Shown here piece after piece: positions 28,965-38,043 of a stretch of 64,000 nucleotides of DNA. The notes under the pieces were generated by a model, which was not told the origin of the DNA, made no database searches, and was given only the letters and a program-made list of their open reading frames with translations. Position 1 is the stretch's first letter, and each line of letters begins with the position of its first letter. Both the position numbers and the translations under genes were made by a program. The stretch comes from Solirubrobacter phytolaccae (lineage in GTDB: Bacteria; Actinomycetota; Thermoleophilia; Solirubrobacterales; Solirubrobacteraceae): contig NZ_JAPDDP010000022.1 in NCBI RefSeq assembly GCF_027587195.1, positions 38,121 to 102,120 on the forward strand. Direction: 5' to 3'.

Positions 28965-29735
28965 CTACGGGTTCGTCGTCGACAGCGTGAAGGTCAGCGT
29001 CTTCGAGTACGAGCCCGTGCGGAGCGCGTCGGCCTGGTTGATCGCCTGCTTGAAGGTGATCGCGGCGGAGCCGGAGACCGGGCCGTCGTAGGTCAGCAGG
29101 GGCGTCGGGGTGGCGGCGCCGCCGAGCGGGGCGTAGGACGACGGAGCGGGCGTCGGGCCCGTGTCCGGGACCTTGACCGCGCCGGCCTGGACCGGGGTCG
29201 GCAGGGGGAACGTGCCGTTGACGAGCTTGCCGACGTTGGTGGCGGACGCGTCGTTGACCGTCAGGGTGGCGTCGCCGGCCGTCGAGAGGATCTGGGCGTT
29301 CAGCGTCGCCAGGTAGTCCTTGGTCAGGCCCGGGACGAACGGGGAGAACGCGGTCGGGGTGCCGAGGACCAGGTTCAGGGTCGCCGGGACCTGGCCGCCC
29401 GGGTCGCCGCCGCCCTCGACGATGCTGTAGACGGCCTGGGCGACCGACGTGGCGTTGCCGGCGTCCTTGGCCGTGACCGTGATGTAGCTCTGGCCGACGG
29501 TCGAGGTGTCCAGCGCCGAGCCGTTCGCGGCCGGGACGTTGCCCGACCCGATCGTGCCGACGCAGCTGACGGCGTCCGCGCTGCACGAGTAGGCGACGGT
29601 GACCGCCGCGCCCTTCGTGTACGCCTTGCCGCTCTCAGGGGTGGTGATGGTGATCGTCGGCGCGGCCAGCGCGGTGCACGGCAGCACCGCCGCACCCACC
29701 GCAATCGAGACAAACACCTTCCATGGCCTGATCAT
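28965..29735 (-). CDS. Secreted protein with C-terminal TFTLSTT domain
   Basis: 256 residues from the ATG at 29735, which has GAGGG about ten bases upstream. Signal peptide (VFVSIAVGAAVLPCTALAA), then an Ig-like segment with two Cys (ITITTPESGKAYTKG...SCSADAVSCVGTI), a Gly linker, and a roughly 125-residue C-terminal domain (VPATLNLVLGTPTAFSPFVPG ... ISTAGDATLTV ... LRTGSYSKTLTFTLST). The last domain is shared with both M14 carboxypeptidases nearby. The role is unknown, and the domain may be a wall or envelope anchor. It is divergent from the first peptidase gene. Confidence 0.75.
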   Translation of the reverse strand: MIRPWKVFVSIAVGAAVLPCTALAAPTITITTPESGKAYTKGAAVTVAYSCSADAVSCVGTIGSGNVPAANGSALDTSTVGQSYITVTAKDAGNATSVAQAVYSIVEGGGDPGGQVPATLNLVLGTPTAFSPFVPGLTKDYLATLNAQILSTAGDATLTVNDASATNVGKLVNGTFPLPTPVQAGAVKVPDTGPTPAPSSYAPLGGAATPTPLLTYDGPVSGSAAITFKQAINQADALRTGSYSKTLTFTLSTTNP

Positions 29736-29947
29736 GAACACCCTCTGCAATTTGAAGACTCCCCCCGGGACCCGGGCGTACTTTGTCTGGGCGGACACCC
29801 AGTGTCAACCACAGGCACAAAAACCGGACGGAAGTGCTAGTTGCGGGCCGTTGATGTCTCTCAACGCTCGTTCGGTTGCGCACAAGCTCACCCTTGGCTC
29901 ACAATCGACCGTTCGGAGGGTGTGGTCCAAACAGGAGGGGTTGGCTC

Positions 29948-32911
29948 GTGAAGCCATGGTTGGGGGCCGTCGCGGCAGCGACGGCGATTTTCGTCGCGCC
30001 GAGCGTCGCGCTCGCAGGCCCGGATGATCCGGCGCTGCTGAAGTTCAAGCTCGACAACGCGCTGCTGTACGACGAGTTCGAAGCGCTCGGCTTCAGCATG
30101 GATCACGCCGTCGAGAACGGCGAAGGCGACGACATCATCGTCCGCGCCTGGGTCACCGACGAGCAGATCGACATCGCGCGCTCGGCCGGCTTCGAGCACG
30201 TCGGTGTAGTGCACGACAAGTTCAACATCGACGGCGTCCGCGCCGAGATGAACGCCGTCGTGGAGAAGGAAGAGGCCGCCAAGCGCGCCCTCCGTGACCA
30301 TGCCGCCGGGAGGTCGCAGCGCAGCGCCGGGCCGGCCTCGGTCCGCGCGCAGCGCGCCGACTTCTACGAGAACAACCAGAGCCGGTACCTGTCGATCGAG
30401 GCCAACGCCGACGGCGCCAGCTACACCGGCGACAACGCCAACACGTACGTCGGCCCGACGCTGACCGCCGAGTGGTACGACGCGTCCGGCAACAAGATGG
30501 GCGAGGGCCAGCTCGGCGTCTACCGCGATCCCGACGTCAGCCCGGACTACTACCAGTACCACTACTCGATCTTCCGCCTCGGCGACGTCGGCGACGGCAA
30601 GCCCACCCCGGCGACGATCAAGATCGCGTCCAGCAACGGCGACGTCGACACGATCGCCGCCAAGGAGTGGATCGCCAAGGACCCGCCGAGCTACACGTCG
30701 GCGCCCGGCTTCCGCTCCGGCTTCATGACGCGCTACCTCAACGGCCAGGAGGCGCACAAGCGCGTCCGTGACCTCGCCGCCGAGTTCCCGAACATCTCGG
30801 AGGCGATCAAGCTTCCCGAGCAGACACGCGGCTACATGCGCAAGGCCCAGACGATGCTCGGCTACAACTGGGCGCCGACCGCCGCGCAGCCGAACCCGCC
30901 GGCGCCGAACGCGACGACGCCGTACGTCCGCTTCGACGACGGCAACCTGCCCGTGGCGGGCACCGCGCCGGCCACCGGCCAGACTCCGGACCTGATCACG
31001 CCGCAGCGGATCGTCGTCCTGACGACGCGCCTGTACGGCCACCAGGGCGGCAACACCCTGACCGCGCGGATCGTCCCGCCGACGGCCAACAACCAGGCGC
31101 TGTCGGTGTCGCTGGTCGGCAACTCGATCCGCATCAACCCCGCCACGGACGCCACCGGCGCGATCACGTCGACCGCCAACCAGGTCGTCGCCGCGGTCAA
31201 CGCGCATCCGGACGTCAACCAGCTCGTCGTCGCGACCAAGTACCGCAACTTCAGCGGCGACGGCATCGTCGAGGCCGGCGTGGTCTCGCCGCTCAGCGAC
31301 CTGCTCCGCGCGCCCGTCACCGTGGGGCGTGGGCCGATGGATCAGTACGCGATCCGCATCGGCAAGCAGCGCGACGGCAGCAAGGTCGGCGTGTTCTTCT
31401 ACTGCCAGGAGCACGGCAACGAGATCGCGACCTCGGGCGTCTGCATCGAGACCGCGGAGCGGCTGGTGCGCAACTACGGCACCGATCCCAAGACGACGGA
31501 GCTGATCGACAACCTCGACATCTTCATCGTCCCGCAGATCAACCCGGACGGCGCGACGCACTCCCTGTACGACTCCAACCGTCGTAAGAACCTGTCGCAC
31601 CACTGCGACAACTCGAAGTTCACGGACAACTCGACCGACCCGGCGAACCGCAACAGCTGGGGCGTCGACCTGAACCGCAACTTCTCGGTCGGCACGATCT
31701 TCGACGGCTTCCAGGGCGCGTCGGCCACGAACTGCCTCAGCGGCAACTTCGCGGGCCTCGACGAGTTCTCCGAGCCCGAGGCGCGCAACGAGAGCTGGAT
31801 CCAGACGACGTTCCGCAACATCAAGTTCGCCAACAACATCCACTCCTCCGGTGGCTACTTCATGTGGCCGCCCGGCGCCTACACGCCCACGCGTGAGACG
31901 CTGCCGTACCCGCCGTACGGGACGCTGAACTTCTTCGACCAGGCCGCCAAGCAGGTCCTCGACGGCATCAAGTCGCACCGCCGCCTGGCGGTCCGCCCGC
32001 AGAAGACCGGCCCCGTGATCGACGTGCTCTACTCGGCCGCCGGCAACTCCGCGGACGAGGCGTACTACAAGAACGGCATCATCGGTTACGACTTCGAGAT
32101 CGGTGACTCCAACAACGAGTACAAGAACCCGGCGACCGGCGTGATCTCCGAGTGCAGCGCGGGCCAGCAGCCGCCGTTCGGCGACTCGACCAACGACTGC
32201 CTCGACAACGAGGGCTGGCACGAGTCGATGGAGTTCGCTTCCGGCAACTACGGCCTGATGCAGTCCGCGCTCGACTACGCCCGCGACACCGCGGCGCCGG
32301 TCGTCGAGGCCGTGTCCGGCTCGGTCTCGGCCGGCAAGATCGACGTCCGCTTCACCTCGAACGAGGCGTCGTCGATCTACTACACGCTCGACGGCTCGAC
32401 GCCGACCACGGCGTCCACCGAGTGGAAGCCGACGCGCGCTCGCGCGCTGCCGCTCCCGCTGCAGCTCGCCCCGAACCAGGTCCTGAAGTGGGTCGCGACC
32501 GACTTCAAGGGCAACCTGTCCGCGGTCAAGACCAAGGCGTTCGGGTTCACCGAGGGCACGGTCGGCGGCACGGTGCCGGCGACCCTGTCGCTGTCGCTGA
32601 GCGGCCCGACGACGCTCGGCCCGTTCGTCCCGGGTGTGGCCAAGGAGTACACGGCCACCAGCGAGGCGACGATCATCAGCACGGCCGGCAACGCGACGCT
32701 GAGCGTCGCCGGTCCGGTCCACCTGAGCAACGGCGCGTTCTCGCTGGCCTCGCCGCTCGGCGTGACGCTGGCGAAGTCGTCCTGGACGGGTCCGACCTCC
32801 AACGAGAAGGTCGGCATCACGTTCAAGCAGGCGATCGGTGCGAACGAGGGCCTGCGCACCGGCACCTACTCGAAGGCCGTGACCTTCACGCTGTCGACGA
32901 CGCAGCCGTAG
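29948..32911 (+). CDS. Secreted M14 zinc carboxypeptidase A
   Basis: 987 residues from a GTG with AGGAGGGG ten bases upstream. Order: signal peptide (1-22), N-terminal helical/beta region, a roughly 80-residue inserted domain (GGNTLTARIVPPTANN... to VATKYRNFSGDG, about 370-440), and the M14 catalytic domain. Zinc ligands are H489 and E492 (YCQEHGNE) and H632 (NIHSSGGYFMWPPG); catalytic Glu717 is in GYDFEIGDSN. A CHB_HEX-type Ig domain follows (SIYYTLDGSTPTTASTEW), then the TFTLSTTQP domain. It should cleave C-terminal residues from extracellular peptides. The neighbour at 33106 is a full-length tandem paralogue. Confidence 0.9.
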   Translation: MKPWLGAVAAATAIFVAPSVALAGPDDPALLKFKLDNALLYDEFEALGFSMDHAVENGEGDDIIVRAWVTDEQIDIARSAGFEHVGVVHDKFNIDGVRAEMNAVVEKEEAAKRALRDHAAGRSQRSAGPASVRAQRADFYENNQSRYLSIEANADGASYTGDNANTYVGPTLTAEWYDASGNKMGEGQLGVYRDPDVSPDYYQYHYSIFRLGDVGDGKPTPATIKIASSNGDVDTIAAKEWIAKDPPSYTSAPGFRSGFMTRYLNGQEAHKRVRDLAAEFPNISEAIKLPEQTRGYMRKAQTMLGYNWAPTAAQPNPPAPNATTPYVRFDDGNLPVAGTAPATGQTPDLITPQRIVVLTTRLYGHQGGNTLTARIVPPTANNQALSVSLVGNSIRINPATDATGAITSTANQVVAAVNAHPDVNQLVVATKYRNFSGDGIVEAGVVSPLSDLLRAPVTVGRGPMDQYAIRIGKQRDGSKVGVFFYCQEHGNEIATSGVCIETAERLVRNYGTDPKTTELIDNLDIFIVPQINPDGATHSLYDSNRRKNLSHHCDNSKFTDNSTDPANRNSWGVDLNRNFSVGTIFDGFQGASATNCLSGNFAGLDEFSEPEARNESWIQTTFRNIKFANNIHSSGGYFMWPPGAYTPTRETLPYPPYGTLNFFDQAAKQVLDGIKSHRRLAVRPQKTGPVIDVLYSAAGNSADEAYYKNGIIGYDFEIGDSNNEYKNPATGVISECSAGQQPPFGDSTNDCLDNEGWHESMEFASGNYGLMQSALDYARDTAAPVVEAVSGSVSAGKIDVRFTSNEASSIYYTLDGSTPTTASTEWKPTRARALPLPLQLAPNQVLKWVATDFKGNLSAVKTKAFGFTEGTVGGTVPATLSLSLSGPTTLGPFVPGVAKEYTATSEATIISTAGNATLSVAGPVHLSNGAFSLASPLGVTLAKSSWTGPTSNEKVGITFKQAIGANEGLRTGTYSKAVTFTLSTTQP

Positions 32912-32928
32912 GCACGAGGCAGTTCCTG

Positions 32929-32974
32929 AAAGGGCTGGGTTCACTCGAAGATGAGTGAACCCGGCCCTTTTCTC
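32929..32974 (+). terminator. Terminator of M14 peptidase A
   Basis: 18-bp stem (arms 32929-32946 and 32953-32970, one G-T pair) with a 6-base loop, followed by TTCTC; 17 bp after the stop. Confidence 0.85.
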
Positions 32975-33105
32975 ATCCCCGACCCATAAGCGGACTCGTA
33001 CGTCCGTCTAGGCCCTCTACCGCCCCCTCGTGTCGTCCCGTACAAACCCGAGCTGCCAGTAACACGCAGTTCGTAGTACGGGTCTACAACGAGGGGGTCT
33101 GGCCG

Positions 33106-35997
33106 ATGCGGCCAATGTTGGGCGCGATCGCGGCTGTCGCTGCGATCGCCTTCCTGCCAGCCAGTGCGCTGGCGGACGACGGCGAGTCCGTCCTGGAGTT
33201 CAAGCTGCCGAGCAAGGCGGCGGCCGAGCAGCTGATCAAGCTCGGCTACGACCTCAGCGACGGTCTCGACCAGTCGGTCGCCGGCCAGGTCAAGGCGACG
33301 ATCGTCGCCACGCCTGAGGAGCAGGCGCAGCTGGAGGCGATGGGCTACCCCGTCGTCGGCACCATCCAGACGCAGGCGGACGTCGACGCGCTGCGCGCCG
33401 AGCGCCAGGCCACGATCGACGCCGAGACGGCCGCGAAGGACGCGCTCAAGGGCGCGGCCGGCGCGAAGAGCAAGAGCGCGGTCGTCGGCACGGTCCGCGC
33501 GCAGCACGCGGACTACTGGGAGGACGCCGGCGGACGCTGGCTGTCGATCGAGGGCACCACGACCGAGGCCTCGGTCACGAACCCGTGCCCGGTCGTCAAC
33601 AATCGCCCGGCGTGCGCTTACAACGGCCCGCCGCTCGTCGCCTCCTGGTACGACGCCAACGGCGCGCAGGTCGGCACGGGCAACCTGTCCGCCTACCTGG
33701 ACACGGACGTCACGCCGCTGCCGCCGTACCTGTACCACGTGTCGCGCTTCCGGCTCGGCGACGCCAGCACCATCGGCACGCCGATGCCGACCACGGTCAA
33801 GATCGCGGCGCCGAACGGCGACGTGGCGACGATCGCGGTCAAGAAGTGGGTCGGCAACGGCGCCCCGCAGACGCCCGCCGGGTTCCTCCAGGACTTCAAC
33901 ACCCACTACGTGGACCCGCAGGAGGGCTACGCGCGGATCAGCTCCCTCGCGAGCGAGTTCTCCAACATCGCCGAGCTCGTCGACCTGCCGAACAAGACGG
34001 CCGGCTACCAGCGCAAGGCGCAGACGGTCGTCGGCCTCGCGACGGCGTACACCGGCTCCACCACCGCTCCGGCGGCGGCTGACCAGGCCAAGGCGGTCGT
34101 CGTGACCTCGAAGGCGTGGGGCCAGGACGGCGGCAACACGATCGGCGTCCGCCTGGTGAACCCGGGCGCCTCCGACGAGCCGCTCGTGGTGGGCGTCTCC
34201 AACAACCGGATGATCCGCGTCAACCTCGCCACGGACGCGTCCGGCGCGATCACGACCACGGCGAAGGACGTCGTGGACGCGATCAACGCCAACGCGCAGG
34301 CGGCCGAGCTCGTCACCGCGAGCCTGTACCGCACCAACACCGGTGCGGGCATCGTCTCGCCCGGCGCGGCGACGTCGATCCTGAGCGACTGGCTCAAGGC
34401 CCCGGCGTCCTACCCGCGCGGCCCGCAGACGGTGAAGATGCTGCGGATCGGCAAGCAGCGTGACGGCACCAAGACCGGTGTCTTCATCTACTGCCAGGAG
34501 CACGCCCGCGAGTGGGGCACGCCGCTGGTCTGCCTCGAGACGGCCGAGCGCCTGCTGCGCAACTACGCGACCGATCCCGAGACGAAGGCGCTCGTCGACG
34601 GCCTGGACATCTTCATCGTCCCGACCATCAACGCCGACGGCGCCGCGTACTCGATGTACGACTACAACTCGCAGCGCCGCAACATGGTCAACTACTGCGC
34701 GTCGAACCCGACGGGCAACAACGACCCGTACGCCCGCAACTCCTGGGGCGTCGACCTGAACCGCAACTTCACCGTCGGCTCGTTCTTCGACGGCTTCCAG
34801 GGCGCGGGCAACTCCTGCACCGGCGACACGTTCGCCGGCCCGTCCGAGCTCTCCGAGCCCGAGACGCGCAACGAGGCGTGGGTCCAGTCCAAGTACACGA
34901 ACATCAAGTTCGCGATGAACGTGCACTCCAGCGGTGGCTACTTCATGTGGCCTCCCGGCGCGTACAAGCCCACCACGCGTGAGCCGCTGCCGTACCCGCC
35001 CTACGGCACGCTGAACTACTTCGACCAGACGGCGGACGCGGTCCTGGACCGCATCTACAACTTCCGCCACACCGCGGTCCTGCCGCAGCAGACCGGCCCG
35101 GTGCTCGACGTCCTGTACTCGGCCGCCGGCAACTCGGCGGACGAGGCCTACTACAACCACGGCATCATCGGCTACGACTTCGAGATCGGCGCCTCGAAGG
35201 TCCTGCCGAACGGCACGAGCCAGGGCACCGGCTTCCAGCCGTGCTACGGCGCGGTCGGCACGGGTGGCGGCACGGGCACGTGCAACGCCAACCTGGTCAA
35301 CGAGGGTCACGACGAGGGCATGGAGTTCGCCAACGGCAACTACGCGCTGCTCGCGTCCGCGCTCGAGTACGCGAACGACACGAAGGCGCCGACGGCGACG
35401 GTCAAGCCGATCGCCGGCAACGACCGGGCCGTGACGTTCACCACCGACGAGGCGTCGTCGATCTACTACACGCTGGACGGCTCGACGCCCACCACGGCCT
35501 CGACCGAGTGGAAGCCGAACCGCCCGCGGGAGAAGCCCGACCCGGTCGCCCTGCCCGCGGGCGCGGCGATCAAGTGGATCGCGGTCGACTTCAAGGGCAA
35601 CACGTCCGCGGTGCAGACGTACGCCTACACGAGCACCCCGGGCGGCATCGGCGGCACGGTGCCGGCGACGCTGGCCCTCACGCTCGGCGCGCCGGCGACG
35701 TTCGGCACGTTCACGCCGGGCCTGGAGAAGGACTACTCGGCGGCCACGACGGCCACCGTGATCTCCACCGCCGGTGACGCGACCCTGTCGGTCTCCGACC
35801 CGGGCCACCTCACCAACGGCGCGTTCACGCTGCCGGAGCCGCTGCGGGTCTCGCTGTCGAAGACGGCGTGGACCGCTCCGGTCACCAACGACACGGTCGA
35901 CGTCGCGCTCAAGCAGCTCGTGAAGTCCACCGATCCGCTGCGCACGGGGACGTACAGCACGACGCTGACGTTCACGCTGAGCACCACGCAGCCCTAG
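33106..35997 (+). CDS. Secreted M14 zinc carboxypeptidase B
   Basis: 963 residues, ATG preceded by GAGGGGG. Same architecture as peptidase A: signal peptide, N-terminal region, inserted domain (GGNTIGVRLVNPGASDEPL...), M14 domain with H466 and E469 (YCQEHAREW), H607 (NVHSSGGYFMWPPG) and E693 (GYDFEIGAS), CHB_HEX-like SIYYTLDGSTPTTASTEWKP, and the C-terminal TFTLSTTQP domain. HARE here against HGNE in A, and different loops (Cys pair near 740-755), suggest different specificity. Own terminator and its own upstream gap argue for separate transcription. Confidence 0.9.
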   Translation: MRPMLGAIAAVAAIAFLPASALADDGESVLEFKLPSKAAAEQLIKLGYDLSDGLDQSVAGQVKATIVATPEEQAQLEAMGYPVVGTIQTQADVDALRAERQATIDAETAAKDALKGAAGAKSKSAVVGTVRAQHADYWEDAGGRWLSIEGTTTEASVTNPCPVVNNRPACAYNGPPLVASWYDANGAQVGTGNLSAYLDTDVTPLPPYLYHVSRFRLGDASTIGTPMPTTVKIAAPNGDVATIAVKKWVGNGAPQTPAGFLQDFNTHYVDPQEGYARISSLASEFSNIAELVDLPNKTAGYQRKAQTVVGLATAYTGSTTAPAAADQAKAVVVTSKAWGQDGGNTIGVRLVNPGASDEPLVVGVSNNRMIRVNLATDASGAITTTAKDVVDAINANAQAAELVTASLYRTNTGAGIVSPGAATSILSDWLKAPASYPRGPQTVKMLRIGKQRDGTKTGVFIYCQEHAREWGTPLVCLETAERLLRNYATDPETKALVDGLDIFIVPTINADGAAYSMYDYNSQRRNMVNYCASNPTGNNDPYARNSWGVDLNRNFTVGSFFDGFQGAGNSCTGDTFAGPSELSEPETRNEAWVQSKYTNIKFAMNVHSSGGYFMWPPGAYKPTTREPLPYPPYGTLNYFDQTADAVLDRIYNFRHTAVLPQQTGPVLDVLYSAAGNSADEAYYNHGIIGYDFEIGASKVLPNGTSQGTGFQPCYGAVGTGGGTGTCNANLVNEGHDEGMEFANGNYALLASALEYANDTKAPTATVKPIAGNDRAVTFTTDEASSIYYTLDGSTPTTASTEWKPNRPREKPDPVALPAGAAIKWIAVDFKGNTSAVQTYAYTSTPGGIGGTVPATLALTLGAPATFGTFTPGLEKDYSAATTATVISTAGDATLSVSDPGHLTNGAFTLPEPLRVSLSKTAWTAPVTNDTVDVALKQLVKSTDPLRTGTYSTTLTFTLSTTQP

Positions 35998-36007
35998 TTA
36001 GGTCAGT

Positions 36008-36045
36008 GCCGTGACCGCGTGGACGTACCTCCACGCGGTCATGGC
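36008..36045 (+). terminator. Terminator of M14 peptidase B
   Basis: 16-bp stem (arms 36008-36023 and 36030-36045, one G-T pair) around a 6-base loop, 10 bp after the stop. No T-tract follows. Confidence 0.7.
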
Positions 36046-36145
36046 CTGTCCACCTTGACAACATCGCCCCGGACCGATGAGGGTGTCGGTACTGCGCGGC
36101 GAGGGCCCCGCCTTGCAGCCATATCAACACGGGCGGAGGATGCAG

Positions 36146-36772
36146 ATGTTCGGCTTGAACCGAAGGGCTGTTGGCTGTCTGCTGGGCGTGATGGGGACGA
36201 TGGCGGTGCTCGCGCAACCCGCGCGGGCGGATTCCGTGGACATCGCGACCGACCTCGAGTGCGGGGTCGAGACGTACTACTCGGAGTTGGAGTGCGGCTC
36301 GCTCCATGCCGGGATCTGGTCGTCGGAGTCGATCCGGCGCTTCGCGACGCTGCTGAAGTTCGACGTCGCCGGCAACCTGCCGGTCGGGGCCGAGGTGACC
36401 TCGGCGACGCTGCACCTGAACCGTGAGGTCGACTTCCGCTCGTACGACGAGCCGAGCGACGAGCTCTCGGTGTACGCGATGGAGACCCCGTTCACGGTCT
36501 TCGACACCTGGTTCACGCTGGGCGGCGACGACTGGAACAACCCGGGCACCTCGGACACGCCGGAGGACACGGTCGTGCCCGCCGACGGGCCGCTGGAGTG
36601 GGACGTCACCGCGCTCGTCAGCGACTGGGCGACCTCGACCCTGCCGAACTACGGCCTGGCCGTGGCCGACGACGAGTCCAAGTACATCGGTGAGCAGCGC
36701 AGCCAGTTCTCCAGCTCGGAGAACGAGACGGTCGCGCTGCGGCCGTATCTCGAGGTCGAGTACACGGAGTAG
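36146..36772 (+). CDS. Secreted DNRLRE-domain protein
   Basis: 208 residues. I chose the ATG at 36146 because GGAGGA lies five bases upstream; an ATG two codons earlier overlaps that site. Signal peptide (GCLLGVMGTMAVLAQPARA), then one DNRLRE (CBM96-like) beta domain: RFATLLKFDVAGNLPVGAEV, SATLHLN, TFTLGGDDWNNPG-like segment, LEWDVTALVSDWATSTLPNYGLAV. These domains are found in secreted wall- or sugar-binding proteins. It has two Cys near the N-terminus. A promoter-like TTGACA at 36055 has no convincing -10 partner. Confidence 0.75.
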   Translation: MFGLNRRAVGCLLGVMGTMAVLAQPARADSVDIATDLECGVETYYSELECGSLHAGIWSSESIRRFATLLKFDVAGNLPVGAEVTSATLHLNREVDFRSYDEPSDELSVYAMETPFTVFDTWFTLGGDDWNNPGTSDTPEDTVVPADGPLEWDVTALVSDWATSTLPNYGLAVADDESKYIGEQRSQFSSSENETVALRPYLEVEYTE

Positions 36773-36784
36773 GACGGTCGGCGT

Positions 36785-36811
36785 CCGCCCCCGCGACCGT
36801 CGCGGGGGCGG
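36785..36811 (+). terminator. Terminator after the DNRLRE gene
   Basis: Perfect 12-bp stem (arms 36785-36796 and 36800-36811) with a 3-base loop, 12 bp past the stop. No T-tract. Confidence 0.7.
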
Positions 36812-36833
36812 CCCCGCCGCTACCCTCCGGCGG

Positions 36834-37961
36834 ATGGACGAACGGGTCCTCACCGAGCGGCTCATCACGTACGACACGTCGAACGCCGAAGGGCTTCGTG
36901 CCTGCGCCGGCTTCATCAAGGGCTGGCTCGAGGCGCGTGACATCGCGGTCGAGGACCACCAGTACGGCGACCTGTTCGCGCTCACCGCGGAGGTCGGCCC
37001 GAAGAGCGGCCCGACCCTGGTCTTCCACGGGCACTACGACGTCGTCCCGGCGCGTCCGGAGCAGTTCACGCCCCGCATCCAGGGGGACCGGCTCGAGGGC
37101 CGCGGCTCCTACGACATGAAGGGCGGGCTCGCGGCGATGATGTGCGCGATGCACGACCTGCGCGACCAGCAGGACGTGCGGATCCGCTTCGTCGCCGTCC
37201 CGGACGAGGAGTCCGAGGAGATCGACCAGCGCACGTCCGACCTGCTCGTCAAGGCCGGCTACGTGGGCGACTTCGCGATCACCGGCGAGCCGACCAACCT
37301 GCACGTCGGCGTCCAGGCCAAGGGCGTCCTGGCGCTGCGGATCATGGTCTTCGGCACGTCCGCGCACGGCTCCACGCCGTGGCTCGGCGACAACGCGGTG
37401 TTGAAGGCGATCGACGTCTTTAGGCGAATTGAGTCGATGCCGTTCACCCTTGAGTCCTCGGAGCTGTTCGATCGGCCCTCGGTCAACCTGGGCCGGATCG
37501 TCGGCGGCGACGCGCCGAACAAGGTGCCCGAGGAATGCGCCATGGACGTGGACATCCGCTACTTGCCCGAGCAGGATCCCGGTGAGCTCCTCGCCCAGAT
37601 CCGCGCGCTCCCGGACGTCCACGTCGCCCGCTCGTTCATCTGGCCGCCCGCGCGCGTCTCGCCGCGCAACCCCTACGTCGTCGCGCTCTGCCAGGCCGCT
37701 TCCCGGCTCACGGACGGCGAGTCGATGAGCGTCGGGCGTGACGGCGCGAGCGATGCCGTGGCCTTCCAGAAGGCCGGCGTGCCCGCGGTCGAGTTCGGCC
37801 CCACCGGCAGCGGCCACCACGGCCCGGACGAGTGGGTCTCGATCGACTCGCTCGCGCGTTACCGCCGCGCGTTGGTGGACTTCGCGCGTGACGTCCCCGT
37901 GCGCTTCCCCGTCGACTCCGACGGTGACGGGCTGCGCGCCGTGGAGGGCGGCCTGGCATGA
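36834..37961 (+). CDS. M20 family dipeptidase/deacylase (ArgE/DapE type)
   Basis: 375 residues from the ATG at 36834. Metal motifs: HGHYDVVPA (His, Asp), GRGSYDMKGGLA (bridging Asp), PDEESEE (Glu pair), ITGEPTNL, and HHGPDEW (last His). The lid/dimer domain lies at about 175-285 (GTSAHGSTPWLGDNAV). Family members hydrolyse N-acyl amino acids, succinyl-diaminopimelate or dipeptides. The substrate cannot be assigned. It is cytosolic, with no signal peptide. Confidence 0.85.
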   Translation: MDERVLTERLITYDTSNAEGLRACAGFIKGWLEARDIAVEDHQYGDLFALTAEVGPKSGPTLVFHGHYDVVPARPEQFTPRIQGDRLEGRGSYDMKGGLAAMMCAMHDLRDQQDVRIRFVAVPDEESEEIDQRTSDLLVKAGYVGDFAITGEPTNLHVGVQAKGVLALRIMVFGTSAHGSTPWLGDNAVLKAIDVFRRIESMPFTLESSELFDRPSVNLGRIVGGDAPNKVPEECAMDVDIRYLPEQDPGELLAQIRALPDVHVARSFIWPPARVSPRNPYVVALCQAASRLTDGESMSVGRDGASDAVAFQKAGVPAVEFGPTGSGHHGPDEWVSIDSLARYRRALVDFARDVPVRFPVDSDGDGLRAVEGGLA

Positions 37962-38043
37962 ACGGCGACGCTCGCCTGACGGCTCGCGTCGCTGCGAGCA
38001 CTCGCCCACGGGGCTCGCGCTCGCGCGCACGAAAGGCCGCCGC

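Noticed and set aside
29888..35808. Two roughly 950-1018-residue minus-strand frames opposite the M14 peptidases
   Set aside because: Repetitive Arg/Val/Asp strings that mirror the codon pattern of the plus genes; no start context or domains.
36055..36083. TTGACA before the DNRLRE gene as a full promoter
   Set aside because: No acceptable -10 sequence at 16-19 bp, so I did not list it.
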